From contig JADGHL010000035.1 in NCBI GenBank assembly GCA_019686135.1, forward strand, positions 1-41,001: DNA of 41,001 nucleotides, read 5' to 3'. The stretch is from Myxococcaceae bacterium. Its GTDB lineage: Bacteria > Myxococcota > Myxococcia > Myxococcales > Myxococcaceae. The translations under genes and the position numbers were made by a program. Below the pieces are notes generated by a model. It was not told the origin of the DNA. It worked only from the letters and a program-made list of their open reading frames with translations, and made no database searches. This document shows positions 17,168-25,391 of the stretch, piece after piece (within the stretch, counting starts at the first letter, position 1; each line of letters begins with the position of its first letter).

Positions 17168-18789
17168 GGCAGCCCGCAGCGATCGCGCCCGAACCCGACG
17201 AATCCGAGCTCCGTTTCCTGCGGGCGCTCAACCAGCGCGTGGACGATCTGTTGGAGCAGTGCCTGCGCGGCCGCGAGAACCTCGCGCAGTGCTTCCGCCG
17301 GCTTCTGCCCGAGCTCATCCGCCTCACCGGCGCGAGCGCCGTGGCAATCACCACCCGGAACGAGGATCTCGAGGAGGAGACCTGGGCGCACGGCAGCTTC
17401 GGGGCGATCGCTCCGTCGAAGGCGCTCGCCGATCATCGGTAGGGCGTCCACCGGTTCGAGAGCGGGACGCTGGCCACGCAGCCGCTGGATGTCGCCGGTC
17501 AGGAGGTGGGGCGGATCGGCCTTCTCTTCGAGGGCGATCGCACCGGGGCCCACGAGGCGGCGCGCCTGTTGCGGATGCTGGACACCATCGCCGAGGAGCT
17601 GGACTCGGTGCTGATGATGGTCCACACCGCCTCGGAGAAGCACCAGATCATCCTCCAGGTGAACGAGCTGCTCTCCAACCCGGTGTTCGAGTCCGGGATG
17701 GATCAGGCGGTGCGGGCGATGGCCGAGCGGGTGCATCTGCCCGGGCTGTTGCTGGTGTTCCGCGACGCGGTCGACTCCGACGTGCTGCACTACCGCAGCT
17801 ACGTGCGTGGCCGGCTCGAGTACGAGTCCTCGGAGCGGCCGTGGAAGGATCTGGACGCGGCGATCGCCTCGTGGGGCGGGGAGCTGATCGCCCGGGAGGA
17901 CCGGCGGCTGCGCGAGGTGATCGGCTCACACCGTTCGGTGGAGGCGCTGTTGATCACCGGCGCGTCGCAGGCCCGGCCGCTGGGGAAGATCCTCGTGTGG
18001 TCGGACGCTGACGGCTTCTCCGCCTTCAGCATCGACCTCATCCGCGTGCTGGCGTCGACGCTCTCGCAGCGCCTGATGGACTACAACCGCGAGCGCATCC
18101 ACCTGTCGCAGTTCTTCTCCAACCGCGTCATCGACGAGCTGCTCCAGGATCCGAACTACGCCGCGCGCTACCTCTCGCCGCGCGACGAGGAGGTGGGGAT
18201 CCTCTTCGCGGACATCAACGGCTTCACGCGCATCTGCGAGCAGGTGCTGGAGTCGCCCGCGCGGATCGGCCGCTTCGTCGATCGCTGGAGCGACGGCGTG
18301 GTCGACCTTCTGTGGGAGCACGGCGGCGTGTTCGACAAGATGGTGGGCGACTGCGTGATCGGCCTGTTCGGTCCGCCGTTCTTCCGCACCTCACGGGTGG
18401 AGCGCGCGGAGTCCGCGGTGCGCGCAGCGCTGGCGATCCAGGCGTTCACGCGGAAGATCAGTGACGAGCTGCCCGAGGTGGAGCGGATCCGCGAGGTCCT
18501 CGGGACCGAAGGGCTGGGCGTGGCCATCGGCATCAACCTCGCGCCGTCGTACTGCGGCCTGTTCGGGCCGAACCAGATGTACACGGCCTTCTCCACCGGC
18601 ATGAACCAGACGGCGCGGCTGCAAGCGCTGGGAAGCTTCCGCGAAGTGCTGGTGATGGACTCCGTCCGCAAAGCGCTGGAACACAGCCGCGACGAGTCGC
18701 TGCGCCAGCTCCGCTACGGGCCGCTCACCGAAACGCCGGTGAAGAACGTGAGTCAACCTCTCCGTCACTACCGCTTACTGCCGAGCTGA
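17164..18789 (+). pseudogene. GAF-like plus class III adenylate/guanylate cyclase gene interrupted by an in-frame TAG
   Basis: One reading frame from the ATG at 17164 to the stop at 18789 would code for 541 residues, but codon 93 (17440-17442) is TAG. Coding character, frame and domain continuity hold on both sides. Residues about 15-190 look like a helical plus GAF-like sensory region spanning the stop. Two further segments lead to a class III cyclase domain (about 335-525). It has metal-binding D350 (ILFADINGFT) and D396 (FDKMVGDCVIGLFG), and transition-state N481 and R485 (MNQTARLQ). Several residues around the base-specificity loop are unusual (STG where GDP is common). A GTG at 17506 could restart translation and give a 427-residue protein that keeps the cyclase domain. 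Confidence 0.82.
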
Positions 18790-18861
18790 TCCGGGCGCTG
18801 GTCCGCAGACCCGCCCGGCCGAAGGCCGACACAAACGACCCATGACGCACGACATTCGCGG

Positions 18862-19245
18862 CTACGCTTCGAGCGTCGTGCCTGCGTAGCGCCGCATGAA
18901 GTGCGTCCAGCCGCGCGAGTCGACCTGAACTTGCCACTCCGAGTTGCGCAGCAAGGGGATGCGCGGGCTGATGAACTCGGCGAGGTGATCTGCAGCGCGG
19001 TTCGGCGTGAGCCCCGGCGCGCGGAAGGCGATGCGGAGGAAGACGTCCAGCGTCGGGGTCACGTCCACCGAGGCGCAGATGCGCAGCTTGCCCACGGTCC
19101 TTTGGTACGCGGGGTTCTGGCCCGGTCGGAGCTCGGGCCGTGCGCGCAGCTCCGAGAGCATCACCCAGTTCTGCGGCGCCAGGACGAACGCGAGCAGATC
19201 CGCGCTCGCTTCCTCAAGGCTGTCGTGCTCGAGACTCGTCTGCAT
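18862..19245 (-). CDS. Hypothetical protein
   Basis: 127 residues, ATG at 19245 preceded by GAGGGAGGG, a good ribosome-binding site; the frame is open further upstream but reads as noise. It is soluble with no signal peptide. The opening is helical and acidic (SLEEASADLLAFVLAPQNWV), the centre is beta-rich (LRICASVDVTPTLDVFLRIAF), and the end is SEWQVQVDSRGWTHFMRRY. Family not recognised. It converges on the cyclase gene across 72 nt and is preceded by a 218-nt non-coding gap in which only a weak promoter-like sequence was seen. Confidence 0.65.
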   Translation of the reverse strand: MQTSLEHDSLEEASADLLAFVLAPQNWVMLSELRARPELRPGQNPAYQRTVGKLRICASVDVTPTLDVFLRIAFRAPGLTPNRAADHLAEFISPRIPLLRNSEWQVQVDSRGWTHFMRRYAGTTLEA

Positions 19246-19463
19246 CCCGGCCCTCCCTCGAACGGATGCGGACAGAATTTGCCAAAGGGTTTCGACGCGC
19301 AAGGTCCGCCCCGGCTTTCGCCGCGCGGCTTCGCGCAGCCGACACCGCGCGTGGTGCGGCAGGACTTGACCGCGCCGCCGTCGTGGATCCGCGGGGCTCT
19401 TCCGACTTTGCCGCGGGTGTTGACCGCGTTTTTTCGGCGCCCGCCTGATGGGCCGCCGGGCCG

Positions 19464-20894
19464 TCACAGGCTCAGCGCCGCGGCGGCCTTCACGCAGTCG
19501 AGCACCGAGACGCCGCGGTAGGGATTCCCGGCGAGGTGGAGGCCGGGGTGCTGCTTCAACGCGGCGTCGATCCGTGCCATCCGCGCGAGGTGGCCGACCT
19601 CATATTGCGGGAGCCCCGGGTGCCAGCGGATCGCCTGCACGAAGTCGGGCGGCTGACGCACGCCGAGGATTGCCTCCAGCTCTTTGAGCACCAGCGCCTC
19701 GAGCGCCGCGTCGTCCAGCGCGACCCGTTCGGGGTGCTTCGCTCCACCGACCATCACGGTGAACAGCGTCGCGCCCGGCGGCGCACGGTGGGGGAAGAAG
19801 GACGAGACGTAGAGCGCGCCCAGGATGCCGCGCTGCTCCGCGGAGGGGACCAGGAAGCCGAAGCCGGTGGGCGGGTTCGGCAACGACCTGAAGCCGACGT
19901 GGACCGCTGCGATCGGCGCGTAGGGGATGGACGAAAGCTCCTGCGCGAGGAGCGGATCGACGGACGCGAGCAGCTCGGAGGCAACCGGTGCGGGCGTGGC
20001 CACGATCACGTGATCCACCTTCAGCTCCGTCGCACGTGCTGAACCGTCGTCGGCAACGAAGCGAAGTGCACTGTCGTTGGCCCGCTCTCCGGCAGTTCCG
20101 GACGGCGGCGCCGTGGGCCCCCAAGCGTCCGCCACGAGGACCCGCCAGCCCTCCGCCGTGCGGGAGAGCCGGCGAACGCGCGTGCGCAGCCGAAGCCGTG
20201 GCCCGAGCGCGGAGGCGAGCGCATCCACCAGCACCTGCATGCCGCGATCGAAGGTGGTGAGCACGCCGCTCAGGCCTTTGGCCGCACGCGCAGCCGCCGC
20301 GGCCTTCATCGACCGGCCCTCGCGCATCATCCCCAGAAGCAGGCTCCGGTGCCGGCGCTCCAGCTCCACCATCTGGGGGAAGGTGGCGTGGACGCTCAGG
20401 CGCTCCACGTCGCCGGCGTAGATCCCGGTCTGCACCGCGTCGACGAGGATCGACGTCGCGTGGGCGCCGACGTGGCGGCGCGCGAAGCTGCCCAGCGACT
20501 CGTCCTCCGCGTGACCGCGCGGCGAGAAGAGCTCGGCCGCCATCCGCAGCTTCGTCGACAGCGGCACCACGTCCGACTTCAGCAAGGCCGGCGGCGACGA
20601 CGGCACGGCGTGCAACGCGCCGCGCGTGTAGACGAAGCGGTGCTTCGCGGTTGGATCCGCGCTCCGCAGCCGCTCGCGCAGCCCGAGCACGTCGATGAGC
20701 TCCAGCATCGTGGGCTCGCGCAGAAGAAAGCCCACCGCCGCGGTCTCCAGCAGAAAGCCGTCCCGTTCGATGGTGCCGAGCACACCGCCCGGCCGGTCCG
20801 CCGCCTCGAAGACCTCCACGTCGACCCCGCGCCGCTTCAGCGAGAACGCCGAGGCCAGCCCCGCAATCCCGGCACCGATCACCGCGACCTTCAT
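19464..20894 (-). CDS. hemG: Protoporphyrinogen oxidase, FAD-dependent (HemY type)
   Basis: 476 residues, ATG at 20894. It oxidises protoporphyrinogen IX (or coproporphyrinogen in the related pathway) late in haem biosynthesis. The FAD dinucleotide-binding motif is at the N-terminus (VIGAGIAGLASAFSL, GxGxxG at 7-12), followed by the Glu-containing EVFEAADRPGG. The family C-terminus is present (LHLAGNPYRGVSVLDCVKAA). Length matches oxygen-dependent HemG/HemY enzymes such as that of Myxococcus. The next gene in the same direction is pdxH, whose stop is 15 nt before this start, so the two are probably co-transcribed. Protoporphyrinogen and coproporphyrinogen specificity cannot be separated by eye. 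Confidence 0.93.
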   Translation of the reverse strand: MKVAVIGAGIAGLASAFSLKRRGVDVEVFEAADRPGGVLGTIERDGFLLETAAVGFLLREPTMLELIDVLGLRERLRSADPTAKHRFVYTRGALHAVPSSPPALLKSDVVPLSTKLRMAAELFSPRGHAEDESLGSFARRHVGAHATSILVDAVQTGIYAGDVERLSVHATFPQMVELERRHRSLLLGMMREGRSMKAAAAARAAKGLSGVLTTFDRGMQVLVDALASALGPRLRLRTRVRRLSRTAEGWRVLVADAWGPTAPPSGTAGERANDSALRFVADDGSARATELKVDHVIVATPAPVASELLASVDPLLAQELSSIPYAPIAAVHVGFRSLPNPPTGFGFLVPSAEQRGILGALYVSSFFPHRAPPGATLFTVMVGGAKHPERVALDDAALEALVLKELEAILGVRQPPDFVQAIRWHPGLPQYEVGHLARMARIDAALKQHPGLHLAGNPYRGVSVLDCVKAAAALSL

Positions 20895-20909
20895 CTGGCA
20901 TCCACCCCG

Positions 20910-21500
20910 CTAGGGATTGAGGCGCTCCAGCTCCCACGCGTCCTTGTCCGACGCACGCCGGTAGACCTCCCGGTCGTGCAGACGGCTGGCGCGGCTCTTC
21001 CAGAACTCGATCCGATCCGGCACCACGCGGAAGCCGGACCAGTGCGGCGGACGCGGGATCGGCCTGCCTTCATAGAGCCGCTCCAGCTCGGCCACCCGCG
21101 CTTCCAGCTCCTCACGCGAGGCCAAAAGCTCGCTCTGGTGCGAGGCCCACGCGCCGATCTGCGAGCCCCGCGGACGGCTGGCGAAGTACGCATCGGCCTC
21201 CGCGTCGTCGACCTTCTCCGCGCGCCCTTCGATTCGCACCTGCTGCTCGAGCTTCGGCCACCAGAAGCTGAGCGCCGCGTACGGCCTCGCGAGCAGGTCG
21301 CGGCCCTTCCGGCTCCGGTAGTTCGTGTAGAAGACGAACCCGCGCGGGTCGAACGACTTGAGGAGCACCACGCGGCTCGAGGGCCGGCCGTCGGGCCCCA
21401 CCGTCGCCAGCGTCATCCCGTTCCAGTCCTCCGGGTACGCGGCCTTCGCGGCTTCGACCAGCGCGGCGAATCTCTGGAAAGGATCGTCAGGGGCTTTCAT
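20910..21500 (-). CDS. pdxH: Pyridoxamine/pyridoxine 5'-phosphate oxidase
   Basis: 196 residues from the ATG at 21500 (a GTG directly before it is also possible). It is an FMN enzyme that makes pyridoxal 5'-phosphate. Signatures: MTLATVGPDGRPSSRVVLLK (FMN phosphate site), FVFYTNYRSRKGRDL, WWPKLEQQVRIEG, the PLP-site segment SRPRGSQIGAWASHQS, and the C-terminal PHWSGFRVVPDRIEFWKSR ending LERLNP. Length and motif order are canonical. It is the first gene of the pdxH-hemG pair and is divergent from glgA across 76 nt. Confidence 0.97.
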   Translation of the reverse strand: MKAPDDPFQRFAALVEAAKAAYPEDWNGMTLATVGPDGRPSSRVVLLKSFDPRGFVFYTNYRSRKGRDLLARPYAALSFWWPKLEQQVRIEGRAEKVDDAEADAYFASRPRGSQIGAWASHQSELLASREELEARVAELERLYEGRPIPRPPHWSGFRVVPDRIEFWKSRASRLHDREVYRRASDKDAWELERLNP

Positions 21501-21576
21501 CACCCGCCAAAATGACGCACCGGCCCGTGTTTTTGCAGCGGATTCACCGCGGGCCTGCTGGCAAGTTCATGACCGG

Positions 21577-23064
21577 ATGAAGATCCTCTTCCTGTCGTCC
21601 GAGGTGGTCCCCTATTCGAAGACCGGCGGGCTCGCGGACGTCGCCGGTGCGCTGCCGGCCGCGCTGGCGGAAATCGGTCACGAGCTCCTCGTGGCCACGC
21701 CGCGCTATGGGCACATCCAGCCGCCCGATGGGCTCGAGGCGCTCGACCCGCCGCTGACCTTGCGCTTCCCCTTCGGCCCACAGGCCGCGCACTACGCGCT
21801 GCACGGGCGGGCGCCCAACCTCCGGGTCCTCTTCATCGGCAACGACGCCTTCTTCGCCCGGCCGGGCATCTACAACGATCCCTCCGGCAGCGACTTTCCG
21901 GACAACCACCGCCGCTTCGCCTTCTTCACGCTCGCGGCGCTCTCCGGCGCGCAGCACCTGGGCTTCGTGCCGGACATCGTCCACTTCAACGACTGGCAGA
22001 CGGGGCTCGGGCCGCTGGCGCTGCGGCGGGGCTATGCGGGCACTGCGCTCGCTCGCGCGAAAAGCGTCTTCACCATCCACAACCTCGCCTACCAGGGCCT
22101 GTTCCCAAAGCGCGTGATGGAGGATCTGGGCCTGCCGTGGGACGTGTTCACGCCGGAGGGCCTCGAGTTCTACGACCACGTGAACTTCCTCAAGGCCGGG
22201 CTGGTCTGGGCCGACGCGCTCACCACCGTCTCGCCGCGCTATGCGCAGGAGATCCAGACGCCCGAGGCGGGTTACGGGCTGGATGGGCTCCTCCGCCGGC
22301 GCACGGGCGATCTGCACGGGATCCTCAACGGGATCGACGCGCGCGAGTGGAATCCGGCGGAGGATCCGTACCTCCCGGCGCGCTACGACCAGGACGCGCT
22401 CGATGGAAAGGCCACCTGCCGCCGCGAGCTGCTTTCGCGCTTCGGGCTGACGACAACGGATGGGCCCGTGTTCGGGATCGTCAGCCGGCTCGCGGGGCAG
22501 AAGGGCTTCGACATCCTCATCCCTGCGCTCGAGCACGCGCTCGGCGAAGACATTCGGCTCGTGGTGCTGGGCTCCGGCGAGGCGCGCTACGAAGCGGGCT
22601 TCCGCGCGCTCCAGCAGCACCATCCGGACAAGGTCGGGCTTCGCTTCGGGTTCGACGTCGCGCTCTCGCACCTCGTGGAGGCGGGCGCCGACTTCTTCCT
22701 GATGCCCTCACTCTACGAGCCGTGTGGCCTCAACCAGCTCTACTCGCTGCGCTACGGGACCGTCCCGGTGGTCCGCGCGGTGGGCGGGCTGGACGACACG
22801 GTGGTGGACGTCGACGCCGACTTGGCGCATGGGACCGGTATCAAGTTCGGACCGTACGACGCCGGCGCCGCGGCGCACGCGATCGGCCGCGCGCTCGAGC
22901 TGTGGCGCGATCCGCCGCGGCTGAGAGCGGTGCGCCGCCGCGGGATGCACCAGGACTTCTCGTGGACCCGCTCGGCCCGGGCGTATGAGGCGCTCTACCG
23001 CTCGCTCGTCCGCCCGGAGAGCGCCGCGGGCCAACAACTCCCGGCGGCCCGCAAAGCGCAGTAG
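21577..23064 (+). CDS. glgA: Glycogen synthase (ADP-glucose, GT5)
   Basis: 495 residues, ATG at 21577. The start is fixed by the invariant N-terminus MKILFLSSEVVPYSKTGGLA with K15 of the KTGGL sugar-nucleotide site; the frame stays open upstream but reads as noise. Other signatures: DIVHFNDWQTGLGPL, KSVFTIHNLAYQG, FGIVSRLAGQKGFDIL, and PSLYEPCGLNQLYSLRYGT with the catalytic Glu. It extends alpha-1,4-glucan from ADP-glucose in the cytoplasm. The Ser/Thr kinase gene starts 9 nt after its stop, so the two are almost certainly co-transcribed. Control of glycogen metabolism by that kinase is plausible but unproven. Confidence 0.97.
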   Translation: MKILFLSSEVVPYSKTGGLADVAGALPAALAEIGHELLVATPRYGHIQPPDGLEALDPPLTLRFPFGPQAAHYALHGRAPNLRVLFIGNDAFFARPGIYNDPSGSDFPDNHRRFAFFTLAALSGAQHLGFVPDIVHFNDWQTGLGPLALRRGYAGTALARAKSVFTIHNLAYQGLFPKRVMEDLGLPWDVFTPEGLEFYDHVNFLKAGLVWADALTTVSPRYAQEIQTPEAGYGLDGLLRRRTGDLHGILNGIDAREWNPAEDPYLPARYDQDALDGKATCRRELLSRFGLTTTDGPVFGIVSRLAGQKGFDILIPALEHALGEDIRLVVLGSGEARYEAGFRALQQHHPDKVGLRFGFDVALSHLVEAGADFFLMPSLYEPCGLNQLYSLRYGTVPVVRAVGGLDDTVVDVDADLAHGTGIKFGPYDAGAAAHAIGRALELWRDPPRLRAVRRRGMHQDFSWTRSARAYEALYRSLVRPESAAGQQLPAARKAQ

Positions 23065-23073
23065 GTTCGCCGT

Positions 23074-23991
23074 GTGGCGCAAGAATCCGAGCTGGGCGGT
23101 TACCAGATCGTCGGCCGGCTCGCGGTCGGGGGGATGGCCGAGGTCTACCAGGCCCGCGCGAAGGCGACGACGCAGCGTTCTCCGGGCGAACCGGACGAGG
23201 TCGTCCTCAAGCGGCTTCTGCCCACGTTTCGCAACGACGGCGCGTACGTGAAGCACTTCGTCGACGAGGCGAAGCTCACGGTGCGGCTGCGGCACCCGAA
23301 CATCGTCCGCACCTTCCGCTGCTTCAAGGCCGGCGCCGACTACCTGATGGTGCAGGAGCTCGTCTCGGGCCGTACGCTCGGGTACATGCAGGACCTGTTG
23401 ATCAAGGCCGGCACGCCGATGCCGCCGGCGGCCGCCACGTACATCGTCTACTGCCTGCTCAAGGCGCTCGACTACATCCACCGCGCGCGCGTCGGCGAAG
23501 GGGGGACGAACATCGTCCACCGCGACGTCAACCCGGCCAACCTCCTCCTCTCGGTGCAGGGCGACGTGAAGCTCACCGACTTCGGAGTGGCCGACGTGGA
23601 GGGTCACATGGGCGGCGAGGCGGGCGCGCTTCGCGGGACGCTGCCGTACATGAGCCCGGAGCAGGTGCTCGGCCAACCGGTGGATCAACGCTCGGATCTC
23701 TTCTCGGCGGCCATCATCTTCTGGGAACTCTTCGCCAACCGACGTCTCCACGACGCGGACAACGAGCTGGACCTGATGCACCAGGTCCGCGACGCGCGCA
23801 TCCCGCTCCTCCACCGTGTCGCGCCGAACGTCCCTGAATACGCCGCTCAAATCGCCCGCAAAGCGCTCTTCGCCGACAAATCTCTCCGCTTCCAATCGGC
23901 CAGCGAAATGGCGCGCGCGCTCGAGCTTCTCGCCGCCCGCAACGGCTGGCCACTCACCGTCGAAGCTCTCCGTCCGCTCCTCGGCGGCTGA
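23074..23991 (+). CDS. Soluble eukaryote-like Ser/Thr protein kinase
   Basis: 305 residues with a GTG start, a minimal kinase domain with no membrane helix or sensor domain. The Gly-rich loop GRLAVGGMAEVY is at 14-25, the ATP-anchoring K46 is in VVLKRL, and the alpha-C Glu is near E65. The catalytic loop HRDVNPANLLL (149-159) has D151 and N156, but the usual Lys after HRD is Asn. DFG is at 169-171, and the APE equivalent is SPE in LPYMSPEQVLG. HRDVxPxN loops of this type are common in myxobacterial kinases. It follows glgA by 9 nt, and a protein phosphatase gene lies 740 nt downstream on the same strand. An active kinase is likely; the substrate is unknown. Confidence 0.93.
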   Translation: MAQESELGGYQIVGRLAVGGMAEVYQARAKATTQRSPGEPDEVVLKRLLPTFRNDGAYVKHFVDEAKLTVRLRHPNIVRTFRCFKAGADYLMVQELVSGRTLGYMQDLLIKAGTPMPPAAATYIVYCLLKALDYIHRARVGEGGTNIVHRDVNPANLLLSVQGDVKLTDFGVADVEGHMGGEAGALRGTLPYMSPEQVLGQPVDQRSDLFSAAIIFWELFANRRLHDADNELDLMHQVRDARIPLLHRVAPNVPEYAAQIARKALFADKSLRFQSASEMARALELLAARNGWPLTVEALRPLLGG

Positions 23992-24059
23992 GCGCTTCTG
24001 CGGCCGCAGTGCAGACCTCGGGCGTGGTTCGTGGTGGCGGGTGAGTGGGGACCAGGGTG

Positions 24060-24086
24060 ATCCTCCGGCGCTTTGCGCCTCCGGAT
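24060..24086 (+). other. Imperfect hairpin after the kinase gene
   Basis: Arms ATCC/GGAT and GGCGC/GCGCC separated by a symmetric TCC/TCC internal loop and a TTT apex, 68 nt after the kinase stop. There is no T run after it, so it is at most a weak terminator. The surrounding 155-nt gap is notably G/T-rich on the plus strand and contains no gene. Confidence 0.3.
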
Positions 24087-24149
24087 GGGTTCCCAGGTTG
24101 GTCTGTGCTCTTGCGGTGGGTTGGGGGGCCCGCCTAGTCAGCGGGGGTG

Positions 24150-24653
24150 ATGGTCCGGTTCGGCGCAGCGTTCTGGGTGGAGGTGGCGGTCGTCTCCTGG
24201 GTCTGTCTTCTGGGGCTCTCCGGGTGTCCCCGGAATCTCGGGGCGAATGCGGTGGATGAGGCGGTGCGCGTGGAGGCACTCTCGGCTCGCTTCACTCCGG
24301 GCGACCGCGGCGACTTCGAGGCCACGCTCTCTGTTTCCGGGGCGGGACTTCAGGCGGGCGGTGTCGTCGGCCTGCAGTGGGAGATCTGGCTGGATAACCG
24401 GTGGTTCGCCGCGGGGACTCAGCAGCTCGCGGAGTCTCTGCCCGATAAAGGCCGGAACACCTTCGTCGTTCGCCTGCCGGTCGTCTTCCGCCGCGGCGCT
24501 CCTGCTTCGGACGAGCCGACCTCCATGGAGGTCGGGATTCGCGGCGGCCTCCTCGTTCAGACCGGCGGCGGTGTTCAGCGCCTTCCTTTCCAATACCGCA
24601 CCCGCCTCGAGGTCCGTTACGCGCCCAGCGTCGATCTGGAGGCGGGGTTGTAA
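24150..24653 (+). CDS. Putative lipoprotein with LEA14/WHy-like beta domain
   Basis: 167 residues from the ATG at 24150 (a GTG at 24147 is also in frame), after a GCGGGGG sequence. An N-terminal hydrophobic signal ends in a lipobox (LGLSGC, Cys at 26). The mature part is beta-rich: VRVEALSARFTPGDRGDFEA, LQWEIWLDNRWFAAGTQQL, TFVVRLPVVFRR. It resembles LEA14/WHy-type periplasmic immunoglobulin-like domains that occur as lipoproteins in many bacteria. That match is by pattern only. It sits between the kinase and phosphatase genes on the same strand. Confidence 0.7.
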   Translation: MVRFGAAFWVEVAVVSWVCLLGLSGCPRNLGANAVDEAVRVEALSARFTPGDRGDFEATLSVSGAGLQAGGVVGLQWEIWLDNRWFAAGTQQLAESLPDKGRNTFVVRLPVVFRRGAPASDEPTSMEVGIRGGLLVQTGGGVQRLPFQYRTRLEVRYAPSVDLEAGL

Positions 24654-24734
24654 AACTCCTTTTGGGTTCGGGAGGAAACCGGCGCCCGGCGGCGCGGATA
24701 ACCTGGTTCGTCCGCCTCGCTTCGGAGGGTACTC

Positions 24735-25388
24735 ATGAACGTCACCTCGCCCCGGCCCGCTTCGGTCGTCGTTCCCCGGGCAGCTCCGGCTGCTCGCGCT
24801 TCGGCCGCGCACGATGGCGGCTTCCTCCACGACGTCGGACACTTCTTCGACCATCTGAAGGACGAGTTCGAGAACGCGGGCGGCCGGCTGATTGGCGAGA
24901 TCGAAAAGCTGGGCATCCGCTTCCCGGTCGAGCACTACAAGGCGCAGGTCTCTCCGGGGCTTTGGCGTGGATCGCGGCTCGATGACCGTGGCTGGGCGGA
25001 GCTCAAGGCGATGGGCATCAAGGCCACGGTCGATCTGCGCGCCGAGGAGTCCGGCGAACCGGAGGTGGCGGCGAAGTACGGCATCCGCACGCTCCGCATC
25101 CCCATCACCGACAACACGGCGCCCACCACCGGGCAGGTGAAGACCTTCCTCGACTTCGTCACCCGGCCGGAGAACCAGCCGGCGTATGTGCACTGCGAGG
25201 CCGGCGTGGGTCGCACGGGCGTGATGGTCGCCGCGTACCGCATGGCGGTGCAGGGCTGGAGCGCGGACGAGGCGATCGCCGAGGCGAAGCAGTTGGGCCT
25301 GTCGATGCCCAGCCAGAAGGACTTCCTCCGCCGCTTCGCCCGCGACCTCGCGGCCGGCCGGATCGAAGGCTACGGCAAGGCGGCGTGA
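24735..25388 (+). CDS. Dual-specificity/tyrosine-type protein phosphatase
   Basis: 217 residues, ATG at 24735 with GGAGGGT upstream. Residues about 1-65 are a Pro/Ala-rich then helical extension (FLHDVGHFFDHLKDEF) with no signal peptide. The phosphatase domain follows: SPGLWRGSRLDDRGWAELK, VDLRAEESGEPE with the general-acid loop region around PITDNTAP, and the P-loop HCEAGVGRTG with nucleophile C154 and R160. The domain is of the DSP/PTP (Siw14/PFA-like) kind. These act on phosphoproteins or inositol polyphosphates, and the actual substrate is not readable. It shares strand and neighbourhood with the Ser/Thr kinase. It converges on the transporter gene with only 3 nt between stops. Confidence 0.92.
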   Translation: MNVTSPRPASVVVPRAAPAARASAAHDGGFLHDVGHFFDHLKDEFENAGGRLIGEIEKLGIRFPVEHYKAQVSPGLWRGSRLDDRGWAELKAMGIKATVDLRAEESGEPEVAAKYGIRTLRIPITDNTAPTTGQVKTFLDFVTRPENQPAYVHCEAGVGRTGVMVAAYRMAVQGWSADEAIAEAKQLGLSMPSQKDFLRRFARDLAAGRIEGYGKAA

Positions 25389-25391
25389 CGC

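Noticed and set aside
17440-17442. Programmed readthrough or pyrrolysine at the internal TAG
   Set aside because: No sign of readthrough context or pyrrolysine genes, and TAG ends normal genes nearby; mutation or error is simpler.
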